A stretch of 64,000 nt of DNA from Acinetobacter kookii. GTDB taxonomy: Bacteria > Pseudomonadota > Gammaproteobacteria > Pseudomonadales > Moraxellaceae. Below the pieces are notes generated by a model that ran no database searches, was not told the origin of the DNA, and saw nothing but the letters and a program-made list of their open reading frames with translations. Shown in pieces: positions 9,005-18,585 of the stretch. The first letter of the stretch is position 1. Every line of letters begins with the position of its first letter. A program made the translations under genes and the position numbers. The DNA lies in assembly GCF_900096895.1 (NCBI RefSeq), contig NZ_FMYO01000001.1:682001-746000 (forward strand), read 5' to 3'.

Positions 9005-9030
9005 ACAGCCTAAATTTCAGGAGCTTTGGT

Positions 9031-10170
9031 TTGAGCACCCCAGCAATTTTAGCCCTTGCCGATGGTACTATTTTTAAAGGTACTTCAATTGGCGCATCGG
9101 GTAGTACGACTGGTGAAGTCGTTTTCAACACTGCCATGACTGGCTATCAAGAAATTTTGACTGACCCGAGTTATGCACAGCAACTTGTCACCCTCACTTA
9201 CCCACATATTGGCAATACAGGTTGTAACGAAGAAGACGCTGAGTCAGGTCGAATTCATAAAGTATGGGCCAACGGATTGATCATTCGTGACCTGCCTTTA
9301 TTGCATAGCAACTTCCGTGCTGAACAATCACTTGATGATTACCTTAAACAACACAATGTTGTCGCTATCGCAGACATTGATACCCGTAAGTTAACGCGTA
9401 TTCTGCGATCTAAAGGTGCACAAAATGGTTGTATCCTTGCTGGCGAAAACGTTACAGAAGAAGAAGCTTTAGCGAAAGCTCGTGCTTTTGGTGGTCTTAA
9501 TGGTTTAGACCTTGCAAAAGAATGCTGTGACCCTGAAGGTTTCGAATGGACGACCGGTTCTTGGGCACTTGGTAAAGGCTTCTCCCAACCAGAACTTAAA
9601 TTCCATGTTGTTGCATACGATTACGGTGTCAAAACCAACATCTTACGTATGCTTGCAGACCGCGGTTGTAAATTGACTGTTGTGCCTGCGCAAACTCCTG
9701 CTGCTGACGTACTTGCACTGAATCCGGATGGCGTGTTCTTATCGAACGGTCCTGGCGATCCAGCTGCATGTGATTACGCAATTGAAGCTGTAAAAACAAT
9801 TGTAGAAACAACAGAAATTCCAGTATTTGGTATCTGTTTAGGTCACCAGATTCTTGCACTTGCAAGCGGTGCCAAGACAGTGAAAATGCCTCACGGTCAC
9901 CATGGTGCCAACCATCCCGTACAAAATCTTGAAGATGGTACAGTGATGATTACTTCCCAAAACCACGGCTTCGCAGTAGATACAGATACGCTACCGGCTA
10001 ACTTGAAAGCAACGCACAAATCATTGTTCGACCAAACCTTACAAGGTATGCATCGCACAGACAAACCTGCGTTCAGCTTCCAGGGTCATCCTGAAGCAAG
10101 CCCTGGTCCACATGACTGCGCACCATTGTTCGATCATTTCATCGAACTTATCGAAGCATCTAAGAAGTAA
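9031..10170 (+). CDS. carA: Carbamoyl-phosphate synthase small subunit
   Basis: Glutamine amidotransferase subunit that releases ammonia from glutamine and channels it to CarB for carbamoyl phosphate, used for arginine and pyrimidines. The 379-residue protein has the N-terminal CarA domain ([14 protein letters not shown] near 39-51) and a class I amidotransferase domain with nucleophile Cys269 in FGICLGHQ and the HPE dyad in [13 protein letters not shown] near the end. The start is a TTG preceded by CAGGAG at a good distance. It is followed after 13 bases by carB. Confidence 0.97.
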   Translation: MSTPAILALADGTIFKGTSIGASGSTTGEVVFNTAMTGYQEILTDPSYAQQLVTLTYPHIGNTGCNEEDAESGRIHKVWANGLIIRDLPLLHSNFRAEQSLDDYLKQHNVVAIADIDTRKLTRILRSKGAQNGCILAGENVTEEEALAKARAFGGLNGLDLAKECCDPEGFEWTTGSWALGKGFSQPELKFHVVAYDYGVKTNILRMLADRGCKLTVVPAQTPAADVLALNPDGVFLSNGPGDPAACDYAIEAVKTIVETTEIPVFGICLGHQILALASGAKTVKMPHGHHGANHPVQNLEDGTVMITSQNHGFAVDTDTLPANLKATHKSLFDQTLQGMHRTDKPAFSFQGHPEASPGPHDCAPLFDHFIELIEASKK

Positions 10171-10183
10171 TTAAGGAAGCATC

Positions 10184-13100
10184 ATGGCTAAACGTACAGA
10201 CATTAAAAGCATCTTAATTATTGGTGCTGGCCCGATTGTCATCGGTCAGGCATGTGAGTTTGACTACTCAGGTGCTCAAGCATGTAAAGCCCTTCGTGAA
10301 GAAGGCTACCGTGTTATTCTGGTGAACTCTAACCCAGCGACCATTATGACTGACCCTGCGATGGCAGACGCAACTTACATCGAGCCAATCACCTGGCAAA
10401 CTGTTGCAGCGATCATTGAAAAAGAACGCCCAGATGCTGTTCTTCCTACAATGGGCGGTCAAACAGCATTGAACTGTGCCCTTGCTCTTGATGAGCATGG
10501 AATTTTAGAAAAATTCAATGTTGAATTGATCGGTGCGACCAAAGAAGCCATCGAAAAAGCCGAAGACCGTAAACTGTTTGACCAAGCAATGCGTAAAATT
10601 GGTCTGGAATGTCCAAAAGCTGACGTTGCTGAGTCAATGGAACACGCGCTTGAAATTCAAGCCCGCTTTGGCTTCCCGGTCATTATCCGTCCGTCATTCA
10701 CTATGGGTGGTTCAGGCGGCGGTATCGCGTACAACCGCGAGGAATTCATTGAAATCTGTGAACGCGGTTTCGACCTTTCTCCAACCAAACAATTATTGAT
10801 CGATGAATCTTTAATTGGCTGGAAAGAATACGAAATGGAAGTTGTTCGTGACAAAAACGACAACTGTATCATTGTATGTACCATTGAAAACTTTGACCCA
10901 ATGGGCGTGCATACAGGTGACTCCATCACTGTTGCTCCTGCGCAAACATTGACGGATAAAGAATTCCAGTTACTTCGTAACGCTTCTTTAGCTGTTTTAC
11001 GTGAAATTGGTGTAGAAACTGGCGGTTCAAACGTTCAGTTCGGTATTAACCCGAAAGACGGCCGCATGGTTGTGATCGAGATGAACCCGCGTGTATCACG
11101 TTCATCTGCATTGGCATCAAAAGCAACTGGTTTCCCGATTGCGAAAATCGCTGCGAAACTGGCTGTGGGTTATACCCTTGATGAGTTGAAAAACGACATC
11201 ACTGGCGGTACAACTCCAGCATCATTCGAACCTGCAATTGACTACGTTGTAACGAAGATTCCTCGTTTTAACTTTGAGAAGTTCCCTCAAGCTGACGCTA
11301 CACTTACAACTCAGATGAAATCTGTAGGTGAAGTAATGGCGATTGGCCGTAACTTCCAGGAGTCTGTATCTAAAGCACTTCGTGGTCTTGAAGTGGGTGC
11401 AACTGGCTTTGATGAAAAAATCGAAGTCGGCACTGAAGGCGCGCGTGAGAAGATTCTTCAAGAACTTCGCGTTCCAGGTCCAGAGCGTATCTGGTATGTG
11501 GCTGACGCATTCCGTCACGGTTTCTCTTTAGAAGATGTATTCCAGGCGACCAAAATCGACCGTTGGTTCTTGATTCAAATCGAAGACATCATCAAAACTG
11601 AAAACCAAATCAAAACTTTAGGTTTTGGTGACTTGAATGCGGACAATATCCGTTCATTCAAACGCAAAGGTTTATCTGACCTTCGCATTGCGAACCTGAT
11701 GGGCATTTCGCAAAAGCAATTCCGTAAACACCGTTGGAACCTGGGCGTAACCCCAGTGTACAAACGTGTAGATACATGCGCTGCAGAATTCGAATCTGAT
11801 ACAGCTTACATGTATTCAACTTACGATGAAGAGTGTGAAGCGAATCCGTCTACTAAAGACAAGATTATGGTGATCGGTGGCGGTCCTAACCGTATTGGTC
11901 AAGGTATCGAATTCGATTACTGCTGTGTACACGCGGCCCTTGCAATGCGTGAAGACGGTTACGAAACCATCATGGTGAACTGTAACCCTGAAACTGTTTC
12001 GACGGATTATGACACTTCAGATCGTTTGTACTTCGAACCGATTACGCTTGAAGATGTACTTGAAATCGTACGTATCGAGAAGCCTAAAGGCATTATCGTT
12101 CAGTACGGTGGTCAAACTCCGCTGAAACTGGCTCGTGCTTTAGAAGAAGCGGGTGCGCCAATTATCGGTACATCGCCTGACGCAATTGACCGTGCAGAAG
12201 ACCGTGAACGTTTCCAACAAATGATTCAACGTCTGCAACTTCGTCAACCAAACAACAGCATCGTAAAATCTGCTGAAGAAGGTATGGCTGAAGCAGCGAA
12301 AGTTGGCTACCCGCTTGTGGTACGTCCTTCTTACGTTCTTGGCGGTCGTGCGATGGAAATCGTATACAACGACGAAGAATTGAAACGCTACTTACGTGAT
12401 GCGGTTCAGGCATCGAACGAAGCGCCTGTACTTCTTGACCGCTTCCTGGATGATGCAATCGAAGTTGACGTAGACTGCGTATCTGACGGTAAAGACGTTG
12501 TGATTGGCGGTATCATGCAGCACATTGAACAAGCCGGCATTCACTCTGGTGACTCAGCATGTTCGATTCCTCCGTATTCGTTATCTGATGAAATTCAAGA
12601 TGAAATGCGTCGTCAAACCATCGCAATGGCAAAAGAACTTGGCGTTGTAGGTTTAATGAACGTACAGTTTGCGGTTAAAGGTACAGACGTTTACATCCTG
12701 GAAGTGAACCCGCGTGCATCACGTACAGTTCCATTCGTTTCCAAGTGTATCGGTGAATCTTTAGCGAAAGTTGCTGCACGTTGTATGGCAGGCCAATCTC
12801 TAGAATCGCAAGGTTTCACTTCAGAGATTATTCCTGAACACTTCTCCGTAAAAGAAGCAGTGTTCCCATTCAACAAATTCCCTGGTGTTGATCCAATCCT
12901 TGGGCCTGAGATGAAATCTACAGGTGAAGTGATGGGTGTTGGTAAAACATTCGGTGAAGCATTCTACAAAGCTGTACTTGGCGCGAATGAACGCTTACCT
13001 GGCCTTCCAACCGAAGGTGAAGTGAAGCATGCATTCATCTCTGTTCGTGACTCTGACAAGCCTCGCGCTGCAGGTATTGCGAAGCAGTTAGCTGGTTTCG

Positions 13101-13414
13101 GCTTCAAGATTCTTGCAACTGGCGGCACGTATGACGTGATTAAAGCAGCAGGTATTGAATGTGAACGTGTGAATAAAGTAACTGAAGGCCGTCCAAATAT
13201 TGTTGACCGCTTGAAAAATGGCGAGATTCACCTCATTATCAATACAACTGAAGGCAAACAAGCTCAGCAGGATTCATTCTCGATCCGCCGCTCTGCGCTT
13301 CAAGGTAAGGTGTATCACACAACAACTTTGAATGGTGCAGATGCTGTATGCCAAGCTTTAGCAATTAAATTGCCGATGGATGTTTACCGCTTGCAAGACC
13401 TTACCAAAGGTTAA
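10184..13414 (+). CDS. carB: Carbamoyl-phosphate synthase large subunit
   Basis: Synthesises carbamoyl phosphate from bicarbonate, ammonia and two ATP. The 1076-residue protein has two homologous ATP-grasp halves, each opening with a nucleotide-type loop ([18 protein letters not shown] near 13-30 and [16 protein letters not shown] near 565) and each containing the NVQFG/NVQFA metal-site region, then a C-terminal MGS-like regulatory domain ([10 protein letters not shown] near 983). Full length, no disruption. It is cotranscribed with carA and ends in a strong terminator. Confidence 0.98.
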   Translation: MAKRTDIKSILIIGAGPIVIGQACEFDYSGAQACKALREEGYRVILVNSNPATIMTDPAMADATYIEPITWQTVAAIIEKERPDAVLPTMGGQTALNCALALDEHGILEKFNVELIGATKEAIEKAEDRKLFDQAMRKIGLECPKADVAESMEHALEIQARFGFPVIIRPSFTMGGSGGGIAYNREEFIEICERGFDLSPTKQLLIDESLIGWKEYEMEVVRDKNDNCIIVCTIENFDPMGVHTGDSITVAPAQTLTDKEFQLLRNASLAVLREIGVETGGSNVQFGINPKDGRMVVIEMNPRVSRSSALASKATGFPIAKIAAKLAVGYTLDELKNDITGGTTPASFEPAIDYVVTKIPRFNFEKFPQADATLTTQMKSVGEVMAIGRNFQESVSKALRGLEVGATGFDEKIEVGTEGAREKILQELRVPGPERIWYVADAFRHGFSLEDVFQATKIDRWFLIQIEDIIKTENQIKTLGFGDLNADNIRSFKRKGLSDLRIANLMGISQKQFRKHRWNLGVTPVYKRVDTCAAEFESDTAYMYSTYDEECEANPSTKDKIMVIGGGPNRIGQGIEFDYCCVHAALAMREDGYETIMVNCNPETVSTDYDTSDRLYFEPITLEDVLEIVRIEKPKGIIVQYGGQTPLKLARALEEAGAPIIGTSPDAIDRAEDRERFQQMIQRLQLRQPNNSIVKSAEEGMAEAAKVGYPLVVRPSYVLGGRAMEIVYNDEELKRYLRDAVQASNEAPVLLDRFLDDAIEVDVDCVSDGKDVVIGGIMQHIEQAGIHSGDSACSIPPYSLSDEIQDEMRRQTIAMAKELGVVGLMNVQFAVKGTDVYILEVNPRASRTVPFVSKCIGESLAKVAARCMAGQSLESQGFTSEIIPEHFSVKEAVFPFNKFPGVDPILGPEMKSTGEVMGVGKTFGEAFYKAVLGANERLPGLPTEGEVKHAFISVRDSDKPRAAGIAKQLAGFGFKILATGGTYDVIKAAGIECERVNKVTEGRPNIVDRLKNGEIHLIINTTEGKQAQQDSFSIRRSALQGKVYHTTTLNGADAVCQALAIKLPMDVYRLQDLTKG

Positions 13415-13431
13415 TTAAGTTACCGAGAAGT

Positions 13432-13461
13432 CCCGTCACCTCTCGGTGGCGGGCTTTTTTT
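13432..13461 (+). terminator. carAB terminator
   Basis: A 9-bp GC-rich stem (CCCGTCACC with GGTGGCGGG, one wobble) with a TCTC loop is followed by CTTTTTTT just after the carB stop. Confidence 0.9.
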
Positions 13462-13509
13462 ATTTATAAACCACCTGTATTTTTTTTAATTTAACTTAGA
13501 GGGACAACA

Positions 13510-13986
13510 ATGCAACGTTATCCTATGACTCCTGAAGGCAAGATTGCCTTGGAGAAAGAATTACATCAACTAAAAAGTATTGACCGTCCGCGTATTACTG
13601 CCGCAATTGCGGAAGCACGCGAACATGGGGACTTGAAAGAAAATGCAGAGTACCACGCAGCGCGTGAACAGCAAGGTTTTTGTGAAGGCCGTATTCAGGA
13701 CATTGAAGGTAAACTCGGTGCTTGCCAGGTAATTGATGTAAAAACACTTGAGCAAAACGGTCGTGTGGTTTTTGGGGTAACCGTAACGATTGAAAATATC
13801 GACACTGAAGAACAAAAGACTTATAAAATTGTTGGCGATGATGAAGCCGACTTTAAGATCAACAAGATTTCAGTGAACTCTCCGATCGCACGTGGCCTGT
13901 TGGGTAAAAACGAAGGCGACGAAGTGAAAATCGTAACACCGCAAGGCGAAGTTGAATACGAAATTGTGAAAGTTGAATACATCTAA
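13510..13986 (+). CDS. greA: Transcription elongation factor GreA
   Basis: Rescues backtracked RNA polymerase by stimulating cleavage of the 3' end of the nascent RNA. The 158-residue protein has the N-terminal coiled-coil with the acidic tip region ([20 protein letters not shown], near 36-55) and a C-terminal FKBP-like domain with [17 protein letters not shown] strong RBS (AGAGGGA) precedes the ATG. It follows carB as in many proteobacteria, but a terminator separates them, so it is probably transcribed on its own. Confidence 0.97.
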   Translation: MQRYPMTPEGKIALEKELHQLKSIDRPRITAAIAEAREHGDLKENAEYHAAREQQGFCEGRIQDIEGKLGACQVIDVKTLEQNGRVVFGVTVTIENIDTEEQKTYKIVGDDEADFKINKISVNSPIARGLLGKNEGDEVKIVTPQGEVEYEIVKVEYI

Positions 13987-14017
13987 TAAGTTTTAAATAG
14001 ATATTTCAGGCTTTAAG

Positions 14018-14040
14018 ACCCCTCGATTGAGGGGTTTTTT
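14018..14040 (+). terminator. greA terminator
   Basis: ACCCCTC pairs with GAGGGGT across a GATT loop and is followed by a T-run. Confidence 0.88.
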
Positions 14041-14073
14041 ATACCCAGACAATTGATTATCAACACCCCTGCT

Positions 14074-14661
14074 CTATCCTTCTTTTAAGAATCCGGATGC
14101 AAAGAGTTGGAAGGCATGTAATGCTTCTGGCAATACCTGCTCAGGATGCTCGCTAGAAGCCACCCAAAGTGCTGCATTCATGGCTGCCCCATTTAAAAAT
14201 ACGGCTGCCGCTTCAGAATCCACTGCTTTAATTCGGTCTGCTGCCAATAACTGTTCTACGCATTCACGGGTAGACTGCAAGCATTTGTTTTGACTTGGCC
14301 AATGTGCAGGATCACCCAGTACTGCAGGCCCGTCGCGTAATACAATCCGCTGAAACTCAGGATTCAAGGCATTTTCAATATAGGTTTGCCCTTCAAGCAT
14401 CAACCCTTCCCAAAGATCTTCAGGTTGCTCCAAATGCTGCTGGGCAGATGAAGCCATTTCTGAATCAATTTGATCGACCACAGCAGCAAACAAGCCGCGT
14501 TTATCTCCAAAATGATGGTACAGCGCACCACGGGTCAGCCCTGCTTCTGCCGTGAGTTTATCCATTGAGGTGTCTGCATAGCCATATTCAGCAAAGGCAC
14601 GGCGCGCGACTTCTATGAGTTTTTTGCGGGTTTCCGCCATTTTTTGTTCACGAACAGACAT
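14074..14661 (-). CDS. TetR family transcriptional repressor
   Basis: The 195-residue protein has an N-terminal TetR helix-turn-helix (AFAEYGYADTSMDKLTAEAG followed by LTRGALYHHFGDKRGLF, about residues 18-56) and a variable ligand-binding C-terminal domain with GPAVLGDPAHW. It is divergent from a RidA-family gene, and the shared intergenic region contains two copies of a palindrome that overlap the likely promoters. It therefore probably represses both itself and the RidA-like gene, with relief by an unknown small molecule. Confidence 0.9.
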   Translation of the reverse strand: MSVREQKMAETRKKLIEVARRAFAEYGYADTSMDKLTAEAGLTRGALYHHFGDKRGLFAAVVDQIDSEMASSAQQHLEQPEDLWEGLMLEGQTYIENALNPEFQRIVLRDGPAVLGDPAHWPSQNKCLQSTRECVEQLLAADRIKAVDSEAAAVFLNGAAMNAALWVASSEHPEQVLPEALHAFQLFASGFLKEG

Positions 14662-14692
14662 TGTTTTGATTACCTCATCATCACAAAAATTT

Positions 14693-14721
14693 TAATTGAC
14701 ATACGGACCGTATGTCAATTA
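14693..14721. promoter_or_regulatory. TetR operator 1 overlapping divergent promoters
   Basis: A 29-bp palindrome centred on 14707 with core ACATACG-GAC-CGTATGT. Each arm supplies a TTGACA: on the plus strand TTGACA (14696-14701) is 18 bases from TATGTT (14720-14725), and on the minus strand a mirror TTGACA (14718-14713) points to an A/T-rich -10. One bound repressor could block both directions. Confidence 0.82.
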
Positions 14722-14726
14722 TGTTT

Positions 14727-14743
14727 ACATACGAGGCGTATGT
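14727..14743. promoter_or_regulatory. TetR operator 2
   Basis: ACATACG-AGG-CGTATGT has the same arms as operator 1. The two centres are 28 bases apart and this copy lies over the expected start of the plus-strand transcript. Confidence 0.78.
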
Positions 14744-14800
14744 GAAAAGCAAAGCTGCTTTTAACTCTACTTTTAAACCAGATATTGAATGAGAATAAAC

Positions 14801-15211
14801 ATGACTAGAACTGCAATATTTCCCCAAGACCGCCATGCCCTGTATGAACAGCATGGCTACTCTGCAGCCATTAAATCGGAAAATTTACTCTTTGTATCAG
14901 GTCAGGTTGGTAGCCGTGAGGATGGCAGTCCTGAACCTGACTTTGAGAAACAGGTGAAATTGGCATTTCAGAATCTTAACCATACACTCGCTGCGGCTGG
15001 TTGTACTTTCGATGATATTGTCGATGTCACCACCTTTCATACCAACCCTGAACAGCAATTTGAAGTCATCATGAAAGTTAAAAATCAGGTGTTTACGCAA
15101 AAGCCTTATCCAAACTGGACAGCAATTGGTGTAAATTGGCTTGCAGGTTTTGATTTTGAAATTAAAGTCATTGCACGTATTCCAGGCCTTCCTGCAAACA
15201 CTTCAGCCTAG
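14801..15211 (+). CDS. RidA family protein
   Basis: Member of the RidA/YjgF/Rid family of small trimeric proteins, some of which hydrolyse reactive enamine/imine intermediates. The 136-residue form starting at the second ATG fits relatives that begin with RTAIFPQDRHALYEQHGYS; the first ATG at 14789 adds four residues. Typical parts are LLFVSGQVG, a variable middle and NWTAIGVNWLAGFDFEIKVIARIP. The Arg of RidA proper, which binds the carboxylate of the substrate, is not found at the usual place (NWTAIGVNWL instead of the RSCVEVARLP-type segment), so it may belong to another Rid subgroup. Probably repressed by the divergent TetR protein. Confidence 0.82.
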   Translation: MTRTAIFPQDRHALYEQHGYSAAIKSENLLFVSGQVGSREDGSPEPDFEKQVKLAFQNLNHTLAAAGCTFDDIVDVTTFHTNPEQQFEVIMKVKNQVFTQKPYPNWTAIGVNWLAGFDFEIKVIARIPGLPANTSA

Positions 15212-15295
15212 CGATTTATTTTTTGATAGGGATGAAGGACGCACGACATCAACTCAATTGGTTATAATGCCTTATTCCTTTAAGTTGTACTTTTT

Positions 15296-15934
15296 ATGTC
15301 TGAAAAGTTAATTAATTCCCCTGTGAATCACTGGTGTGAATTCGAATTCATCTCGAAAACGGTGAAGAATCCAAACATTCATATCAAGGGCAATTACAGC
15401 TATTACTCAGCTTATTGGGATCAGGGTTTTGAACGTTGTGTGGTGCGTTACCTGCATGACAAGCCTGCCACGCCAGACAAGCCAATTGATCAGCTTTATA
15501 TCGGCAACTTTGTCTGTTTTGGCGCTGAATGCGTAATTATGATGGGTGGCAACCAATTACACCGTACCGACTGGATTTCAGCGTTTCCGTTCGATACCCG
15601 TAGTTTTGTGCCTGCCGGCGATACCATTATTGGCGATGGCTGCTGGATTGGCTCACGTGCCATGATTATGCAAGGCGTTAAGCTGGGTGAAGGTTCAGTT
15701 GTGGCAACAGGTGCAGTGGTCACAAAAGACGTGCCGCCTTATGCAGTAGTTGGTGGCGTACCTGCGAAAATTATTAAATACCGCTTTCCACAGGAAGATA
15801 TCGAAAAACTGCTTTCACTTAAACTCTATGATTTAGATGAAAAGCAGTTTTTAAAGATGCGTGAGCAGTTGCAGACTGAGGATATTGACTTATTAAGAGC
15901 ATTTTTGAAAAATCAAATTCCTCCGAATATATAG
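15296..15934 (+). CDS. CatB-like (Vat-type) O-acetyltransferase
   Basis: The 212-residue protein is a left-handed beta-helix acetyltransferase of the xenobiotic class. It contains YSYYSAYW near 28-36, IGNFVCFGAECVIMMGGNQLHRTDWISAFPF with the likely catalytic His (motif split: GGNQLHRTDWISAFPF), and hexapeptide repeats such as IGDGCWIGSRAMIMQGVKLG and VVTKDVPPYAVVGGVPAKII in part. Relatives acetylate chloramphenicol, streptogramins or sugars; resistance cannot be inferred from sequence. Its 3' end overlaps the KAP gene on the other strand by 22 bases. Confidence 0.85.
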   Translation: MSEKLINSPVNHWCEFEFISKTVKNPNIHIKGNYSYYSAYWDQGFERCVVRYLHDKPATPDKPIDQLYIGNFVCFGAECVIMMGGNQLHRTDWISAFPFDTRSFVPAGDTIIGDGCWIGSRAMIMQGVKLGEGSVVATGAVVTKDVPPYAVVGGVPAKIIKYRFPQEDIEKLLSLKLYDLDEKQFLKMREQLQTEDIDLLRAFLKNQIPPNI

Positions 15935-17331
15935 TTCTTCCAACCACTATGAAAATCTTTATTATCAGTTGGTCTAAGGTTTCGGACTGATACAACGCTA
16001 AACCTTTTCTGTGAGTTAACCAACTGCTCATAATATTCAACTAATTGAATAAAAATTAAGATTCCAAGTTCGTCTTGAAAGAAATTTGCTTTTCTCATTA
16101 ATACTGTAAGAGGACTATCAGCTCTATAATTTTCTCCATGGTATTTTTCAAAATCACCTTTGTGCAATTCAACATAATTATTCATTTGCTCTAATAAAAT
16201 TTTAAGTAACTCCAAAGAAGTATTACTTTTTAAGAGAAATGCAGGATTTAATAAAAACATTATTAATAGCTGATTTTTATTACTATCAAAACTAGTCGAA
16301 TAGAGTAATGCAAACTGACTTGCTAACTTCAAAATTGCTCTCTTTGATAATTTTTTTTCTTTCACATAGAAGTCTATAAGTTCTATGCAACCATTAAGAT
16401 CTTGATCGTTTAAATCTATTCCTAAATTTTTAAATGTACTATGTATATTTATTTTAAAATGATCCATTAAGCCAGGAGCTAATGAATTTAATCCCACTGT
16501 AAAATCAATAAACTTATCTAAATACTCTTCACCAATCTTTTCATCATACCCATAGTTATGACATACGACTTTTGAAAATTGAGCCTTATCCATAACTAAA
16601 ACAAATACAATCTTAGGAATATCAAAGAAATGTTTAATTCTTTCAATTAAACGAATCGCAAAGTCAGGACGACAACGGTCAAGTTCATCGATTATAAAAA
16701 CTAAAGGTTTTTCTAATTGAGCAGCAAGTTCGGCTAGTTCTTTTTTAAAATCTTGAATTGTTTGCTTTTCTATATGATGATTTTCAATTTTCTTTTCTAT
16801 TTGTTCTTTTACTTTAACTGATATTTCATCACTGACTGTATCGAAAACTTCTTTCCCCTCTTTATATACTTCTTGCCAAGCTTCTCCTACCCCACCAAGC
16901 CCGATCCAATGCAGTCCCGCTTTGGCAGCTATCACTGGCAGAATTGCAGCTAATGAAATTAAAACTGAGGCAGTCTTTGAATTAAAGTCATTAACCTCTT
17001 CAATACCAATTTCATCAGAATTCTTAAAAGCTTGGCTAATCTCTGCTGCAATTGTTAAAAAAGGATCATCCAAAAAATCATTCGCAAAAGCATCCAAATA
17101 AATCACATTATGATTTGTATCATCTAAATGTTTAGCCCAATGCCGAACAAACCACGTTTTCCCTTCACCCCACCGTGCATCTAAAGCCAATACAGCTCCG
17201 CATTGCAACCGATCTACATAGTTTGTGAGTTGAATACCAAGACGTTTTCTATCCCAAAGATCACCTTCCCAAGCTTCAAAGTCGTTTTCAAAATTATCAC
17301 GTTGCCAATTTAACTGATCTGTTTCATTCAT
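15913..17331 (-). CDS. KAP family P-loop NTPase
   Basis: The 472-residue protein has a Walker A in DARWGEGKTW (51-60), a Walker B in LVFIIDELDRCRPDF (210-224) and a hydrophobic stretch between them (about 121-147), the layout of KAP P-loop NTPases, which have membrane insertions in the NTPase domain. Several antiphage systems contain KAP ATPases, for example QatA. No qatBCD-type partners are present here; the gene stands alone. It is visibly richer in A/T than its neighbours and has rare-looking AT-rich codons, which suggests recent transfer. The role is not known. Confidence 0.82.
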   Translation of the reverse strand: MNETDQLNWQRDNFENDFEAWEGDLWDRKRLGIQLTNYVDRLQCGAVLALDARWGEGKTWFVRHWAKHLDDTNHNVIYLDAFANDFLDDPFLTIAAEISQAFKNSDEIGIEEVNDFNSKTASVLISLAAILPVIAAKAGLHWIGLGGVGEAWQEVYKEGKEVFDTVSDEISVKVKEQIEKKIENHHIEKQTIQDFKKELAELAAQLEKPLVFIIDELDRCRPDFAIRLIERIKHFFDIPKIVFVLVMDKAQFSKVVCHNYGYDEKIGEEYLDKFIDFTVGLNSLAPGLMDHFKINIHSTFKNLGIDLNDQDLNGCIELIDFYVKEKKLSKRAILKLASQFALLYSTSFDSNKNQLLIMFLLNPAFLLKSNTSLELLKILLEQMNNYVELHKGDFEKYHGENYRADSPLTVLMRKANFFQDELGILIFIQLVEYYEQLVNSQKRFSVVSVRNLRPTDNKDFHSGWKNYIFGGI

Positions 17332-17654
17332 TTTTTAATTCATTATTAATAAGTTACTACACTTATAATAGGACAATTTTAAAGAACTGTTCATATCTAT
17401 TTTTACATATAGTTGCAAATAAAAAATATGCTTACAATTTCCTCAGACTTTAGTTTTAAGCCCGCTAGTTTTCAAACAAAATCATGATAGATTAAATTAT
17501 AAAATTGTTTTTGGGATTAAATTATCCCTATGAAATTACTAGGTTTTATTTTAATAGAAATACAGCTAGTATCAAATTTCAAACGCTTTTATTGAACAAA
17601 AAATCATAGTCTTGATGTGATACGTTTTAGTAAGGATTATAAGGAGAAATACAC
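17332..17654. other. Intergenic region between KAP NTPase and uspA
   Basis: Very A/T-rich. A possible uspA promoter is TTGAAC (17592-17597) with TGTGAT (17616-17621). I see no terminator, repeat or coding frame otherwise. Confidence 0.4.
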
Positions 17655-18095
17655 ATGTCTTATCAAAATATTTTAGTACCAGTTGACGGTTCAGAAACAG
17701 CTTATGCTGCAGTAGCTAAAGCAGCTGAATTTGCAAAAGCATTTGGCAGCAAAATCACCGTAGTTCAAGTTTTGGCACTTGACCCCTACATTGCAGCAGA
17801 ATACATTTCTGCCAATCAAACCAACGACTTGATTGAACGTGCACGTAATGCAGTTGTTGAGTCTCTTGCTGCAACAAAGGCAAAATTCAACGAACAAGGT
17901 CTTGAAGTGGAAACTAAACTTCTTGAAGGACAAGTCATTCATCGTGAAATTGTGAGAGCTGCTGAAGACAGCCATGCCGATTTAATCATTATTGGTTCAC
18001 ATGGCCGTACAGGTCTGAAAAAACTGTTCCTGGGTAGCGTGGCTCAGAGTGTACTCGGAGAATCACATATTCCTGTACTGATTGTCCGCGAATAA
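17655..18095 (+). CDS. Universal stress protein UspA family
   Basis: The 146-residue single-domain protein has the UspA fold: N-terminal ILVPVDGSETAYAA, LIIIGSHGRTGLKKLFLGSV with the ATP-binding pattern G-2x-G-9x-G-S, and the ending HIPVLIVRE. It is thus of the ATP-binding type. Such proteins are induced in growth arrest or stress, and A. baumannii UspA has been linked to oxidative-stress tolerance, though orthology here is not shown. A strong AAGGAG lies ten bases before the ATG. Monocistronic. Confidence 0.92.
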   Translation: MSYQNILVPVDGSETAYAAVAKAAEFAKAFGSKITVVQVLALDPYIAAEYISANQTNDLIERARNAVVESLAATKAKFNEQGLEVETKLLEGQVIHREIVRAAEDSHADLIIIGSHGRTGLKKLFLGSVAQSVLGESHIPVLIVRE

Positions 18096-18107
18096 TATCC
18101 CCTTATA

Positions 18108-18140
18108 TTTCCCATCTTTATCTAAACTAAAGGTGGGAAA
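18108..18140 (+). terminator. Hairpin after uspA
   Basis: TTTCCCATCTTTA pairs with TAAAGGTGGGAAA (one wobble) across a 7-base loop. The T-run that follows is short, so it may terminate weakly or protect the mRNA 3' end. Confidence 0.55.
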
Positions 18141-18168
18141 ATTTGATTCCCATAATGCCCATCTTTTA

Positions 18169-18504
18169 TCAACTGTTGTTCCACTGATATTGTTTTAGAT
18201 TAATTTTATCTCCAATCACCATTACCCCCTCTGCCAGTAATTTTACGCGCTGGATATTTTCACCCTGATCATCCAGTTTGCCTAGACTAATTTTTCCTTG
18301 AGAATTGATGACTCTATGCCAGGGAATTTCCGCCTTTGCATCCAGATGCTTTAGTACATAACCCACTAAACGTGCATGTTTGGGCAAGCCCGCCAGCTTG
18401 GCAATTTGCCCGTATGAAGCCACTTTTCCATATGGAATTAAGGCAACCACTTGCAGAATTTGGCGCGCTAACTCATCCGTAGAACGACTTGAATATTCTG
18501 GCAT
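18169..18504 (-). CDS. Alkyltransferase-like protein (MGMT family, catalytic Cys absent)
   Basis: The 111-residue protein consists only of the DNA-binding domain of O6-alkylguanine DNA alkyltransferases: IPYGKVASYGQIAKLAG (helix-turn-helix, near 23-39), RLVGYVLKH and IPWHRVINSQGKIS. The active-site PCHR is replaced by PWHR. This is the hallmark of alkyltransferase-like (ATL) proteins, which bind O6-alkylguanine without repairing it and hand lesions to nucleotide excision repair in studied examples. It has its own small unit downstream of the antiporter gene on the same strand. Confidence 0.9.
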   Translation of the reverse strand: MPEYSSRSTDELARQILQVVALIPYGKVASYGQIAKLAGLPKHARLVGYVLKHLDAKAEIPWHRVINSQGKISLGKLDDQGENIQRVKLLAEGVMVIGDKINLKQYQWNNS

Positions 18505-18544
18505 ATCAGGTCCTTAAATCATCTCATTGAAACTTTCGAGCCAT

Positions 18545-18570
18545 AAAAAAGCCCGTTATGAGCTTCTTTT
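18545..18570 (-). terminator. Terminator after the antiporter gene
   Basis: Read on the minus strand, AAAAGAAGC can pair with GCTTTTTT with a bulge across a loop of about nine bases. The stem is weak, so some read-through into the ATL gene is possible. Confidence 0.5.
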
Positions 18571-18585
18571 ATCCGTGTTTTAGGC

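Noticed and set aside
15296-15934. Chloramphenicol resistance gene
   Set aside because: The family includes CatB-type enzymes, but chromosomal relatives are diverse and the substrate cannot be inferred from sequence.
15913-17331. Complete Qat antiphage system
   Set aside because: Only the KAP ATPase is present; no QueC-like, TatD-like or other Qat partner gene is adjacent.
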